From assembly GCA_949130495.1 (NCBI GenBank), contig OX422222.1, positions 278,494,109 through 278,558,108 of the forward strand: DNA of 64,000 bases. The letters are read 5' to 3'. Below the pieces are notes generated by a model. That model was given only the letters and a program-made list of their open reading frames with translations, was not told the origin of the DNA and did not search any database. This DNA is from Sambucus nigra. Taxonomy: Eukaryota; Streptophyta; Magnoliopsida; Dipsacales; Adoxaceae. Of this stretch, positions 22,801 to 35,650 are shown in pieces; positions within the stretch are counted from its first letter, which is position 1, and each line of letters starts with the position of its first letter. A program made the position numbers and the translations under genes.

Positions 22801-25291
22801 CAGAGCATTGCTAGTCCTCGAGCAATAAGATAGAGAGGAAGAGAAAGATAAGTAACCAAAAGTGTACCACTTTCGCTGGCACTTGCGATTGCACTTAGCA
22901 TGTGGAACAGCCTTTAAACCTATAGGTTGCCCTACAGGACGAGTTGTGTCTCGTGAGGGTTTGCAGGGAATATACCCACAAAATTCTTATTTGCAAACGG
23001 TAGTCAATCTCTTATTAGACGTAGAATAGTCGCACAATCCATCACATGAGAAATAAAGATTTCAGAAATACAAGCTAGAATGTGTAAAAAGTTTAGCTCA
23101 GTAAATACTCAAGGCACATCCTTCCTAAAACTCAACGTGTGTAGTGTGAATCAGTCAAAATGGGTCGAGTATCATAAGAGTAACTCCTAGATTGCCTTGT
23201 GGGAATCAACGTTTCAACTTCAAATCTCACGAATATATCTCTCTCAAACGAACTCTCAAGATTAGGGATAGTGTATCTCTCTTGTGTGTGAGGAGGTGAG
23301 TAAATGTAAACAAGTTCAAACGTCTCACACACACACATAAGAAAGAACGAACAATTAGAAAGAAAAATGATCTCATGAAAGAGATGATAATCACTATAGT
23401 GAGAACGTCGAGTTATTCACCACGTCGACTTATTCACCACGTCGACTTTCATTTGCCCGATCACCTAGGGGAAATATGGATGTATATGGGTGAGGGGGAA
23501 ATGAAATGGGAAGAATGGGATATGAGGTAGGATGGTGATGTATGGATGAATATGGATGGATAATGGATGAATGTAATGGATAAAAGATGGATGCGATATG
23601 TGAGAGTGTATACACTTTAGGCACAAATGTCTTTATTACTAACTACAAACTCTCTTTCTTTTCTTTTGTCTCTTTTTTTTCCCTATTTTTTTTCGATTTT
23701 TCTTTTCTTTTTCTCTATTATTTTTTTCTTTTTTCTATTTTTGCTATTTTTTTTCTCTCTTTTCAAACTAACAATGAAGACATTTAACCTTTTGAAATCA
23801 ACACTCTTTTATTTGAAAATGATGGATGATATATGAGTGGAATGATAAATGGATGGCGTGGGGAATGTATATGAAATATGGGAAAGTAATGGGTGAAATG
23901 AATGGGAATATGATATGGGGAAAAGTGGTAGGTGTATGGATGAAAATCCTAGTGATCGGGACAAATTTCAAGACATGTGTTTCTTACAACTCGAAAAAGA
24001 TGTCATTCTCAGTGATCAAGCCAAAACTTTATGAAAAATAATGAGATCATACAACAATTAAATGCGGACCCAAAGAAAGTTGAATCAACTTGTGACTCAA
24101 AGATTGCGTAAAACACTCTGAAAGGGTGAAAGGCACAAATCTCACAAGCTAAAGTCTCTACTAGTGATCCTTAAGGTTCTCTTTAGAATTTTAGTACTCT
24201 TCAACTCTAAACCATAGTGACATGATAAGTGCGCAAATTTTGTTGAGTCTAGAAATTCATGGTGCAAAATGCCTTGTTACGTATTACATAAGCTATTAGA
24301 AAAAATATTTTGTAGCTTGATTACTAGACTTTAAAAGATGGATGATTGAAAATTCACATCAATGAGTGAGATGAAAGAAACTGCATGAAATTTTAAAAAT
24401 CAGGTTTAAAAATCAAAAAATTTCAAAAGAGGCACGATTTTGATAAAATTCCCCACCTCCAAATAAAAAGGAACATCGTCCTCGATGTTAAGTAAAATGA
24501 TTTTTAAAATTGAGAGCATAAGGGAGGAAAGATATTACCAGAATGAACCGCTAATGAAGTGGACAGATGAAGCCAAGAATAAACCTGAATAAGTGATTAG
24601 AGAAAAAAATGTGTACAAGTCTACAAGCATGATAAAGCATAGGGTGATGTGAAACACCACCCCCAAATAGGATGAGACTAGTACAAGAAACGCGGGCTGC
24701 CTCCCGGTAGCGCTAAGTTTAATGTCTTCAGCCAAACCGAACCATTCTCACCCTAAAGATAGGAACTAGGAAAGCTCGGGGTGGTAGAAATATGGGTGAT
24801 GAGAATCACCCCCAAACAAGACTAAAGCATCAGTATTGCTGGAAAGAGGCTAAAAGGGGTCAATGCACCTATATGGCAAAGTGCATCACGTGATGCAAAG
24901 CATCGGTGGAACATGGATGGGTGGGTATTAGGGTAAGGGTGAGGGTGGAAAGGGTGAAGAGGTATCGGCCACAAGCCATGTTGAGCTTAAAGGTGAGGGC
25001 AACAAGGGCCCTATAAGAATAGTGCTCTAGTTGGCGAGGAAGGAAATATGGTGGGGAAAGTAGAATGGGATGGGCCTCATAAAAATCACACGACCGTTTT
25101 ATGAATGGGTGATGGTAATGGTCGCGCCATGACACGCCAAGGAGCTGTTGAGAAAAATCAACACCACAAGAGAGTGGCGGGTATGGAGGAACAAGCTCGG
25201 TGTCACGGAAATAGAGAGTAGAACCACAAATACTCTATTGGGTGGGGGATGGTTTCAGGTGAGGATCTAATAATGTAGATGGAAACATGAA
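22801..25291. other. Non-coding interior downstream of the gag-like ORF
   Basis: About 2.5 kb without a convincing coding frame. It holds a long pyrimidine-rich tract (23640-23765, purine-rich on the element's sense strand), a TGGATG-rich stretch (23475-23590, 23820-23960) and two internal copies of the polypurine-tract-like sequence. No pol-derived motif was found. Confidence 0.6.
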
Positions 25292-26764
25292 CTATGTATA
25301 ATCAAGATCCAAACCAAGTGGTGGGGTGGAAGGAACAATGGGTGGGTCGGGTGGGATAAATGGTGGAGGAAGATGATCCAACTCAAGCGTAGAAGACACA
25401 CACTCATTGGGAGGAGTAAATGAATACTCACAAGGGAGTGTGGTTTCTAAAGATGGAGTTCTCAACTTCTCCATAATAGTAGCATCGGTAAATGGGGTGG
25501 GTGGGTAAGACGAGGCACTAAGATCTAAGATAGAGGAATCACTAAAAATATCGTGCTCAATGGGAGCCATGAATGGTGGGACATCATCTATATCCAGATA
25601 GTGAGGAACTATCACGGATTCTATCTCGGGAACATGGTGAACACCCGTAGCCAGAGCTAACCTAGGATAAATGGGTTCCTCTGGAACACAAGGGTGAAGC
25701 TCGATAGGTATAGCCTCGGGCATTTTTTTGGATATTACGGGAGTGGGAAGGTGAACCGCAATGATGGGTTCATGTGGACATGGTGGAGTTGGATCAGACT
25801 CACTATCGAAAGGTAAGTCAACACAATTGTCGACTTGGGACCCAGACCATGGAATGGTCTCGACTTCGAGATTCTCGGGGGTATAGGATTGGTCACACTC
25901 AAAATCTGTGTCACAAGGGGACACATCATCATCACACTCGGTGGCAACGATGGGTGGGGTCATGGGAATATCCGACTCTCTCGCACACTCTAATTCATTT
26001 AACCTTTGTTTAAGCCTTTGGAGAGCTTGAGTTTTCATTGCTTGCTCTTGCTCAAGTATGAACTTTTGCAAGAGGGTTTCGAGAGTGGAGGTGGATAATG
26101 GTGTTGGTGGAATGATGGGGGGTGGTGGTTGAGGTGGACACAACACGCTATTAGCGGGACTATATGGAGAATACTCATATGAAGTGTGTTGGGTGGGGAC
26201 AAGGTCATCATACACAAAAGGATCACTTTCGTGATGGACAAATGGTTGATGCGCATGGGGTGCGTAGTGAGGGGACTGATCGTGAACAGGGGCACAAGGT
26301 TGCCATGACGACTGTTGGAACGTGTGAGGATCCACAACATCGGGTTGGGATACGTATTGCGTGGAAGGGTGATCAGGCCTCCACGAATAGCTCGGGTACT
26401 CATACAACTCGGAATTGGGTATATCGGAATAATAGGCTGAGGTGGGTTCCGGAACAGTGTCATATGGATACACATGTTCCACGGTGGATTTGTATGGTTA
26501 TGACATGTAAGGGCACTCATGGGACATGTGATCGACATAATAACAGTGGGTGCACAACAAAGGAGGAGACATGGTGACACTTGACACCGAGGGTGATGGA
26601 ATAAGAGGTGCATGCATGGATGGGTCAAGAGTACCAACGGTACTCGTGAGAGAGGTGAAACGACTAAGAATATCATAAAGAGACGGCTCGGGATCACTCT
26701 CACAAGTGTCGCCTGGCAATGGAAAATGACCAAAGTAGTCCCGTAAAGGACGTTCTTCGGCCAT
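25292..26764 (-). pseudogene. Gag-like ORF with CCHC zinc knuckle, one stop
   Basis: The likely start is ATG 26764 (MAEERPLRDYFGHFPLPGD); an upstream in-frame ATG at 26797 is less likely because the leader there is AT repeat. The retroviral-type knuckle CTHCYYVDHMSHEC (C-x2-C-x4-H-x4-C) sits about 75 residues in. A TAA at 26498-26500 follows, after which the same frame is open to 25292 for about 400 more codons. This second part is rich in Pro, Ser, Asp and His, with many PPxPP runs and a Gln/Leu-rich helical segment (LQKFILEQEQAMKTQALQRL). No protease or RT is fused. It is probably the RNA-packaging protein of a non-autonomous family; the stop may be recent, or the two parts may be separately translated. 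Confidence 0.6.
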
Positions 26765-26767
26765 GTG

Positions 26768-26950
26768 GAGAGAAATATTTTTTTGGAATTTTTTCAAAAG
26801 GAAAGAAAATATTTTTGGATTTTTCTAAAAAAAAATAAAGAAAGAAAATATTTTTGGATTTTTTTGCAAAAAATAATAGAAAAAAATATTTTTGAAATTT
26901 TTGTTTTTTATAAAAATGAAAGAAAATATTTTTTGGATTTTTTTTTTGAA
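26768..26950 (-). repeat. AT-rich tandem repeats in the leader, about five copies
   Basis: Imperfect repeats of GAAAGAAAATATTTTTGGAT with period about 38 bp (at about 26768, 26802, 26840, 26878 and 26919), just upstream of the gag-like ATG on the minus strand. Open frames across them are low-complexity Phe/Lys artefacts. Confidence 0.8.
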
Positions 26951-27797
26951 AGGAAAGGGTGGGGAAAAAAATATATGGACTCTTTGAATGTGGACGAACC
27001 AACTAAAATCGACTATCGAAAATGGAATTGGACACACACAAGTCAAGAAAATGTCCTAACTAGCACATAGCCAATTTTTATCTTTGAATTTAGTGAAAGT
27101 GTAGTCAAATTTTAATTAACTCCGCGGGCGATAAAAATCACGGAAATCATCTGAGTGATCATTTACAAAATATTCTCCTAGTGGGCTACCTAGTTGATTG
27201 ATTTTAAATTTAATGATGGATACGATAGCACACAATGGGTAAGCGAGTGAGTCGGGTGATGAAATCCCTTCTCGTGAGTGACCGGGTGTAGGTCTTAGTA
27301 ATTTAATTCATCACACCATTCAAAAAATAAATGCGAGAATAAAATAAAATAAGAGCACACAATAATGGACTCGCTAACAGGAGAGGCACGAGTGTGTAAG
27401 AAATGTACCTCCCACGGTTTTTACGCTCTGGGGTGCCGAAAAATTTAAGTCAACCGGGGGGTGATCACGCCTATCTCAGTCGCCCCCGGGAGTCCTATCG
27501 ACCCAAGGTAGAGAGGCTTCTAAATCCTCGCCTTTGGACGCCCTCTCTCTACCTTGTCCGGTTTCCCAATCACGTTTGTCGTCAATTATTACAAATTTAA
27601 ATGAAAAATAAATGGTGTCCTATGCACCACAATACAAGCCAAGATAATAAAGTCCTAATACAAGCCTTCTAAAAAAAATGGTACTAAAAACGGAAAAAAA
27701 AAATGCAATACAAGTGAATCACAAAATTGAATCCGCTCCGAGCTTCACAATCCCAAGAACGGCAACAGTGCCATTTGATAACTAAGACTTTTTTACA
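26951..27797 (-). other. 5' leader of the gag-only element
   Basis: Between primer-binding site and leader repeats. It contains no credible ORF. A moderately GC-rich patch (27400-27580) with CGCCCCCGGGAG-like sequence could form structure and might include a packaging signal; that is speculation. Confidence 0.4.
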
Positions 27798-27815
27798 TCC
27801 CCGACAACGACGCCA
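27798..27815 (-). other. Primer-binding site of the gag-only element
   Basis: The minus strand reads TGGCGTCGTTGTCGGGGA two bases inside the 5' LTR. One base differs from the common TGGCGCCGTT form. Confidence 0.8.
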
Positions 27816-27817
27816 TT

Positions 27818-30532
27818 TGATAACGTGACTTTTGTATGTGTCGTTGTTATTGAAAGTCAAGTTAGTCAAAAATACTCAAATACCTACAAAATTAAACAAA
27901 CTCAAGTGTAGCAGTAAGTAAGGGCATCAATCCACTTTCAAGGGGGTAAGCTAGAGACAAATTCAATTGTAATTCACTTTTTATTTTCTTTTTGTGCTTT
28001 TTCACTTTTCTACTTTTTTATAGCTTTTTCAATATTAAAACAATAGGGTGAGGTAATGATTTAAACTAACTAAACTAAAGTGTGAGGTGAAAATAACTAA
28101 CTAGAAAGTGACTAAAATGAATAGAAAGTATAACACTAAAATAAAAGATAAAGTGAGGTAAATAATTGTGAGAACAATCAAGGAATGTGATTACACCACA
28201 AATTTTAGTTATTCTACTTAATTAATTTAATTATTTAAATTCTCCCAAATTAATATCAAAATTACAAACCAACTCTCGTTGCAAGTGTAATTATAATAGT
28301 AATATTTTAGAAAATTAAGTTTAACACCCCACAACTCTAGAAAATTAGATCTACACTCCTTTTAATTAATCACCCGCTAGGATCCATCAATTAAAATTTA
28401 TGTCAGTCTTAGAAAATAAATTTAGAGTTGAAATTCAAGTTATAATACCCCACTTAAGAAACCCCTATCTCTAGTTCGAATCTAAAATGGGTATTATAAC
28501 TAGAATTTCGATTTTCTCTCGAAAATCATTTACCCTCTCTAGAGGCATAAATTTAAGGGTGAGGGATCAAAATTAAAATTCAAAGGGATATTCAAGTAAT
28601 CAGACTAATTAAACTAAAATAACATCAAATAAGGGTTTCACCCCACCCCTTGAAAGGGGTTTTAGCCTAACATGGTATCAAACATAATAAACAAATATTC
28701 AGTAGGCATTTAATATAAAAGAGTAGAGAGGAGAATAATCAAACCAATCTCTTGAATTCAATAAACTTCACTCCATGAATGAGAAGCATACAACCCTCCA
28801 ATTGAGAATCCAATTAATTTGAAAATAAATGAACACTCAATTAAATCTCAATCAATATTTAACCTCACAAATATAAAAAATAAATAAAAATAAAACTATT
28901 TACAAATGGTATTTTTCTCTACAATTCTCTCTCTATAATTTTCCTATCTAAAAGCTCTCCTTATAAATGGGGTCTTCTTCTTCAATTTATAATAGGCATG
29001 GAGGTAGGGGTATATAGGGTAATTGGTATAAGTGTGCATATGGTTTGGGTGTGTCATGTGAATGAAAATAAAAATCTGATATGGTGAGGGGTAATTAGGA
29101 AAAATGGCAAGGGAGCATGTGGATGGTGAGGTTATGGGAGAGTGGGGATAAGTTAGGGGCATTTATGGAAAAAGGGTAAAAGGGGTTTAATAAGACACAT
29201 GGGGAATTAAGTGTCATTTGGCTTTTATTTGGCAGATCGTGGCTTGCTTTGTGGAGGTTCAAAGTTGGAAATGGGGAATGGGTTTTTGAATTGGGTTATG
29301 GAAGAAATGGGTTTGGGTTTGGTTGGATACCCGGTTTGGATTTGATTCCAGGTTTGGATTTGATTCCGGGTTTGGAGAAGGAGGTGGGATGTCGTCGGAG
29401 AGATTGGATGCCGCCGAGTGAGGGAAATGGGGGCTGACAGGTGGTCGGCGCCGGAGCTGGTACGTAGCGCGGGAGAGGGTTGAAACGAGGCAAGCGGGAC
29501 GTCGCCGGAGCTTGTAAACCAGAGAGAGGAGGTGAGTGGTGCGCCGAGCGTTCTCGGAGATGGGTAGGTCACGAGGTGGCGCCGCCGGATTGGAGGTAAC
29601 GCCAGCAGATCGGCGTCGGCAAAGGGGCTGGAGGGGGTAAAAGGGTGAGGGAGTTTAGTTTTGCTGTTGGAGGTTTGAAGTGTTTGGTTGTTTGTGGTTA
29701 TGGAGGAGAGAGAGTTGTTCGGTTTTGGAAGTTTGATGAGAGAGAGAGAGAGAGAAAGAGGTGGAGGTTTGTTGGAGAAGATGAGTGGGGGTTGGTTAGG
29801 GTGTAGAAGGGTGTAGGGTGGTAGTATGAGGGTGAGTTATGTGTATGTGGGTATAGGGGGTGTGTTTAAGTTATAGGGGGTGTGTGTGTTTTTTTAATTT
29901 GGACTCAACTAAAATAATAAAAAGACTCAACTAAAATAATAAAATCTAACTAAAAATAAAAATAAAAATCTTAAAACTAAAAAAAAAATCCTAAGCTATA
30001 TAAAAACTAAAATTATATAAAAGAAAAGAAATAAAAACATAAAATTAAATGAAAACAAAAGTCTTAAAAAAATATAAAATATAATAAAATAAAAATGAAC
30101 TCCTAAAACTAATCCTAATAAAATAAGACTACACTAAAAACTAATAAAAATCAAAATAATATAAAATTATACTAATGAAAATAAAATAGAAAAATAGAAA
30201 ATAAAACCTAGAAAATACTAAATAAATCTATTATAAATCCTAAAAATGAAAATGACTCAAACTAAAAATCTAAAAAAATAATAAAAAGGGACAAACAAAA
30301 CACACACAGGGTTTGGGGTTGGTTTAGGCTAGGTTAAGGGTTGGGTGAGGTTACGTGATTGGGTATTAGCTCCATATTGTGCACAATCTTCTTGATTTAA
30401 GCGTTTGAACTCTGCAACGCACAATTGACCTACAAGATAAACATTTAAGCACATAAGACCCATATTACCGAGAATTAGCAACTAAAATACATCTATTTGG
30501 GGTATAAAATATACAGTTTTGGGTGATTATCA
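27818..30532 (-). repeat. Non-autonomous element 5' LTR (2,715 bp)
   Basis: Aligns with 20080-22787 end to end. It contains the same GC-rich block at about 29225-29640 and GA-repeats near 29705-29760. The intron of the CACTA transposase resumes after 30532. Confidence 0.92.
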
Positions 30533-31438
30533 CACTACGCTTATATTTTGCAGAAAATATCTCATAGAACTTTCATCAATTACCCTCAAGATTGACAAAA
30601 GCATCGTGTTAATCGTCTTCACAACGAAGAGTTCCACATATGAGTTAAGGATTATGTAAGTAAAAACATCATAACAAATACTTGAATTATAAATAACGAT
30701 TATATTTGTTTATTGACATTTATTTTAAAATACTGTAGGTGAGTAGAATGGTAGCCGATGGTGTTAAACTATCCAATGAAATCAAATCCTTGTCTTTAGG
30801 GCCCCTCAAAGATGCAGTTAGATTCAAATCTTATATTGTTGACGATTTTCGATTTCTAACGAAGAAAGTTGATATGCGAAAAAAAATCAAAATAGAGGCT
30901 TTGTTATAATAGTCGAACAACTGAGCTATTCAAGTCGAAAAGATAAAAATCCTACTGTAGGCGATATTACATACTATGGGGAGCTAACATACATCATTGA
31001 AGTTCAATATGTTAATGGAATGAATTTTATGTCATTCAAGTGTGATTGGGTGGAAAATCGAATGGGCACAAAAGTGGATGAGTTCAACTTTACGCTAGTG
31101 AACTTCAAGCATTTGAAATATAAGGGTGGTCTAAAGAGTGATGAACCTTTCACCTTCACATCTCAAGCAGAACAAGTATTTTACGTGCAGGATCCTGTAG
31201 AACAAGATTGGCACGTTGTTGTTCATATAACACTAAGAGATCGATTTGATAGGTACACGACGACTGAAGAAGAATTATTGGTTAATGGAGATGAGCCATT
31301 TAACATGCAAAATTTGGATGAAGATGAAACTGTAAGGTGGGCGAGGCAAGGAGCAAATGGATCAATAGTTAACCCAAGTGTCCCAGAGGATGATGGTGGT
31401 GATGATGATGATGATAATGATGATGAAGATGAAGATAA
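30533..31438 (+). pseudogene. CACTA transposase, DUF4216 region
   Basis: After the end of an intron (TTTTGCAG at about 30554) a short exon carries the RLHNEEFH and VKDYV block with in-frame stops where Trp is usual. A second exon from about 30738 begins SRMVADG and LSLGPLKDAVRFKSY. After a frameshift in an A-run near 30880 it continues with YYGELTYIIEVQY and the ORF 31020-31438: FKCDW, VDEFNFTLVNF, EQVFYVQDP and WHVVV blocks of DUF4216 (PF13952). It ends in an acidic Asp/Glu tail. The coding sequence is cut at 31438 (TSD GATAA) and resumes in frame at 51348. Confidence 0.9.
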
Positions 31439-32588
<1,150 letters not shown>

Positions 32589-35467
32589 TGTAATACCCCA
32601 TATTTTTATGATATTTATTTATGGGATTAATTGAATTAAATGTGTATTAATTGGAAATTAATCCGGATAAAAATACTAGCGAGATGCCAGTTGGTATTTG
32701 ATTTTAATGAGTATATATAGATATATATGAATATTGAATTATGAAATTTGTCGTGAGATTGAAATACGGCAATTTGGAAACTTTATTGAGACGCGTGTGA
32801 CAGTCGTGTCAGGAATATATTTATTTTAATTAAAAAGGTGAATTTTACTTCTATTAACCGTGTGGTCGTTTTGAGTGCGCCAACGCGTCCGGAAGGGTCG
32901 AAATAGTCAGAAAACACTAGCCGGGGGTTTAGTTTGGGTCCCGGGGCATTTTTAGGCCATACCGGTAACGAAAAAGGGTATTTTGGAAATTTTGGAATTT
33001 TGGGAATTAAAACCCACGAAAATTAGGAATTAAAAATTTGATTTGGACTTTACCCACTAACTACACCTTATGACTTAATGGGCTACGAGGGTTATTGGAA
33101 TGAGTTTTGAAAGAGCTTCCTAGGGCAACCTTAACAACCATTATCATCCTTAGAGAAAAAGCTGGTAGAGAGAGAAAGAAAGGGAAATTCTGCAGAGAGA
33201 GAGAGAGAACAGAGCAAACTTCATCAATCCAACACCAAATTCAGAGAAAGATTAGAGGCAAGTGGTTGAATTTCATTTTTTTGCAAAGAATGCTTCTTCC
33301 ATGCGTAGGAAATTTATGAAATTGTATTGTTCTTGGAGAATGATGAAAACCCATTGAAGTGAATTTAGAGATTTATAATTTTATGAATAGATTGCATGTG
33401 GATCAATGTTAGGGTGATTATTCAGATGAAAATACATCTTTTATATCATAAAAACGGATTTAGTTATGTCTATGGGTGAATATAATTTTCTAGGGTTCAT
33501 GTTCATGGGATTTGGGGAAAACTGAGGGGATTTGAGAATTTGATGATGTTTAGGAAGATTTGGCCCTATAATAATGTTTAATTATGACCTACGTACGTTT
33601 AGGGTGTATTAGAAACCTTAAATTGCTGTTGGGACGAATTGTATATGGGATTAGAGGTGTAGAAAGTTGGAAAAACGAAAAAAGGGAAATTCTGGGCTCG
33701 AAACTAGCCTCTCGTTAGAAGACCTGCCCAGGTCGTTCGAACGAGCTCGTTTGAACGAGCTTCTAACGAGTTGACAGTTTGCCTTCTAACGAGAGGGATG
33801 TTCGTTCGATGCCTTTCATTCGAACGAGATCTCGTTAGATGCCCAGTTCGTTCGAACGAACTCTCGTTCGAACATCCTCGTTCGAACGAGACTTCTAACG
33901 AGCTGACAGTTTAGGCTTTTTGGCCTGATTTGTTTTCGCGTGTCCTGTAAACTTGTTTAATTGTAGAGATAACATTCCCTTGATGATAAATTGATATAGT
34001 TGGGATATTTGGGATATATTGAGGAGTAAAAACCTAGAAGTGTGATTTGTATTGAATGGAAATTGTGGAATAGGACGTGAGTGACTATTACGATGCGAGA
34101 GTTATGATGGTAAATAATTGAATTAATCGGGAACATGTGAATATAGCTAAGAGGTGTGCATGCTTAGTATATATATAATTTTATGTGTATGACATACCTA
34201 CCATACTTGCTATCACGGGAGGTTTACGTTCGCTTAGGGCCATCAAATCCTTGTGTTGCTCGGATTTAGATTGGTACCTCGAGAACATAGGTCAGAGAAG
34301 GACTTATTAGGAAGTTAATAAGTCTGCTGATCATGGGAGCGTAGGTATGTGCGTGACCCATGTGATGTGACTGTTTTCGCCTCGATTGTTTGTGATTGTT
34401 GTTATCTGAGAACGATTCCTGAGAGATTCGGAATGCGTGATCCTTATGTACGTGATGTACCGGGATGGATAGCAGAGTATGTGTGCACCGCAGCTTAGTC
34501 TCGGGGTGCTTGTGTTGTATATTTATGACGTGAATAATATACACTTAAATAATGAGAACTTTCATGTTGGTATTGTGAGTATAATTGTGGTAATGTTTTG
34601 AGAATATATAACGGGATAACTGGTAGTGAATTGTATTGTTAATAATTGAGAATCCGAGTTTAAGTAAAGCCCTCAAGTTAATTTATAACGCTGGAATTGT
34701 ATAATGGGAATCGAGTAGTAAGGGGTAGAACTTATTACGGTTTGGTTAGATATGCATGTCACTTATATGGGTACGGTACGTTAGGAGTGCACAATTAGTC
34801 GAGAGGTGAGAATTTCATGTGAGTGCACGTCCTAACATGTATTTTACATTCATTGTTTTAATGTTATTAAAACACTTGCTATTTTTAAAATACTCCCCAC
34901 TTTCGGGCTCTGACACGTTTGCTTTCAAATCTATTTTTGTAAAAACCATTTTAGGTTCCCAGCCACAAGGACACCATGCTTAGGATCCTCATTCAGGTGA
35001 CGAGCTGTAGCTGTTTGTGGAAGTTATAGGACTTTGCTAGTAGACGCTTCATCTATCTTGACTCAATATTCAGCTTTCATCAGTTGTAGGTCATGTCGCC
35101 CATTATTATTAGAAACATTTCCTATTTCAGATTTTCAGACTTTTGGCATGTAATTAATTCAGGATACATTGTTTTACTTATTCAGTTGTGGGATTGTTGT
35201 GAGGAGTTTTTCCTCCGTACTTAATATTATTTTTTTGGTTATTCTATTGCTTCGTTATGGTGAATGGTTGTTATTCTTTCATTATCCTTTTACTGTATGT
35301 TAATCAGACTTAATTTAAAATTTGACATCTTACTTTTTAAATACTAGGTGGTTAGTAACTTTTTAAAATGTTTTCGACAGTGATGCTATTAACTGAACCC
35401 ACTTGGCATTTTGTATTAATTTAATAAAGGAGTAGCTACCCGGTATTTAATTAGTGGGGGTGTCACA
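32589..35467 (+). repeat. Chromovirus 5' LTR
   Basis: TGTAATACCCC at 32589 to GTGTCACA ending 35467. Blocks shared with other Tekay-like LTRs in this window are AGTGCGCCAACG, GTCGAAATAGTCAGAAAAC, CGGGCTCTGAC and AGCCACAAGGACACC. Confidence 0.95.
33710..33910. repeat. Palindrome cluster TTCGAA, 5' LTR
   Basis: Several CTCGTTCGAACGAG-type palindromes in 200 bp, the best being AGTTCGTTCGAACGAACT at 33845-33862, mixed with CTAACGAG and CTCGTTAG half-sites. It starts 1,121 bp into the LTR. Confidence 0.95.
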
Positions 35468-35469
35468 GG

Positions 35470-35481
35470 TGGTATCAGAGC
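35470..35481 (+). other. Primer-binding site of the chromovirus (initiator Met)
   Basis: TGGTATCAGAGC two bases after the 5' LTR. Confidence 0.93.
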
Positions 35482-35650
35482 ATCAGGTTCTAGTGTCCTT
35501 TAGGATCTGTACGGCTTATTATGTTTCCGCTGAGCTTTCTTTGATGTAGAGCCCTATATTTTAGGACTGTTGTATTCTTTTGTATATTCTACGTTCTTCA
35601 GCTATTTTGAGTTTATAACTGCGAACTTATAGACTTCATTCTTATTTCAG

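Larger units (their letters stand above)
20080..30532 (-). mobile_element. Non-autonomous LTR retrotransposon with gag-like ORF only
   Basis: 10,453-bp element with about 2.7-kb LTRs ending TGATAA/TTATCA. Flanks are GACTA (20075-20079) and CACTA (30533-30537), a 5-bp target duplication with one mismatch. The primer-binding site next to the right LTR and polypurine tract next to the left one show minus orientation. The 5-kb interior has one ORF with a CCHC knuckle and no protease, RT or integrase, so it must rely on enzymes from a related autonomous element. The TGGCGTCGTTGTCGGGGA primer site suggests the Tat/Athila side of Ty3. The LTRs look highly similar by eye, apart from a roughly 25-bp indel near 21240/28983. 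Confidence 0.88.

Noticed and set aside
23587..23836. Phe-rich plus-strand ORFs
   Set aside because: They arise from a T/C-rich tract in the non-coding interior of a retroelement and overlap in two frames.
26164..26577. 137-codon plus-strand ORF
   Set aside because: Shadow of the minus-strand gag-like ORF; no motif of its own.
26700..27070. Overlapping Phe/Lys-rich ORFs on both strands
   Set aside because: Low-complexity translations of the AT-rich leader repeats.
34266..34544. 92-codon minus-strand ORF repeated at 42001-42279
   Set aside because: It is repeated only because both LTRs are copies; antisense to the LTR and without a domain.
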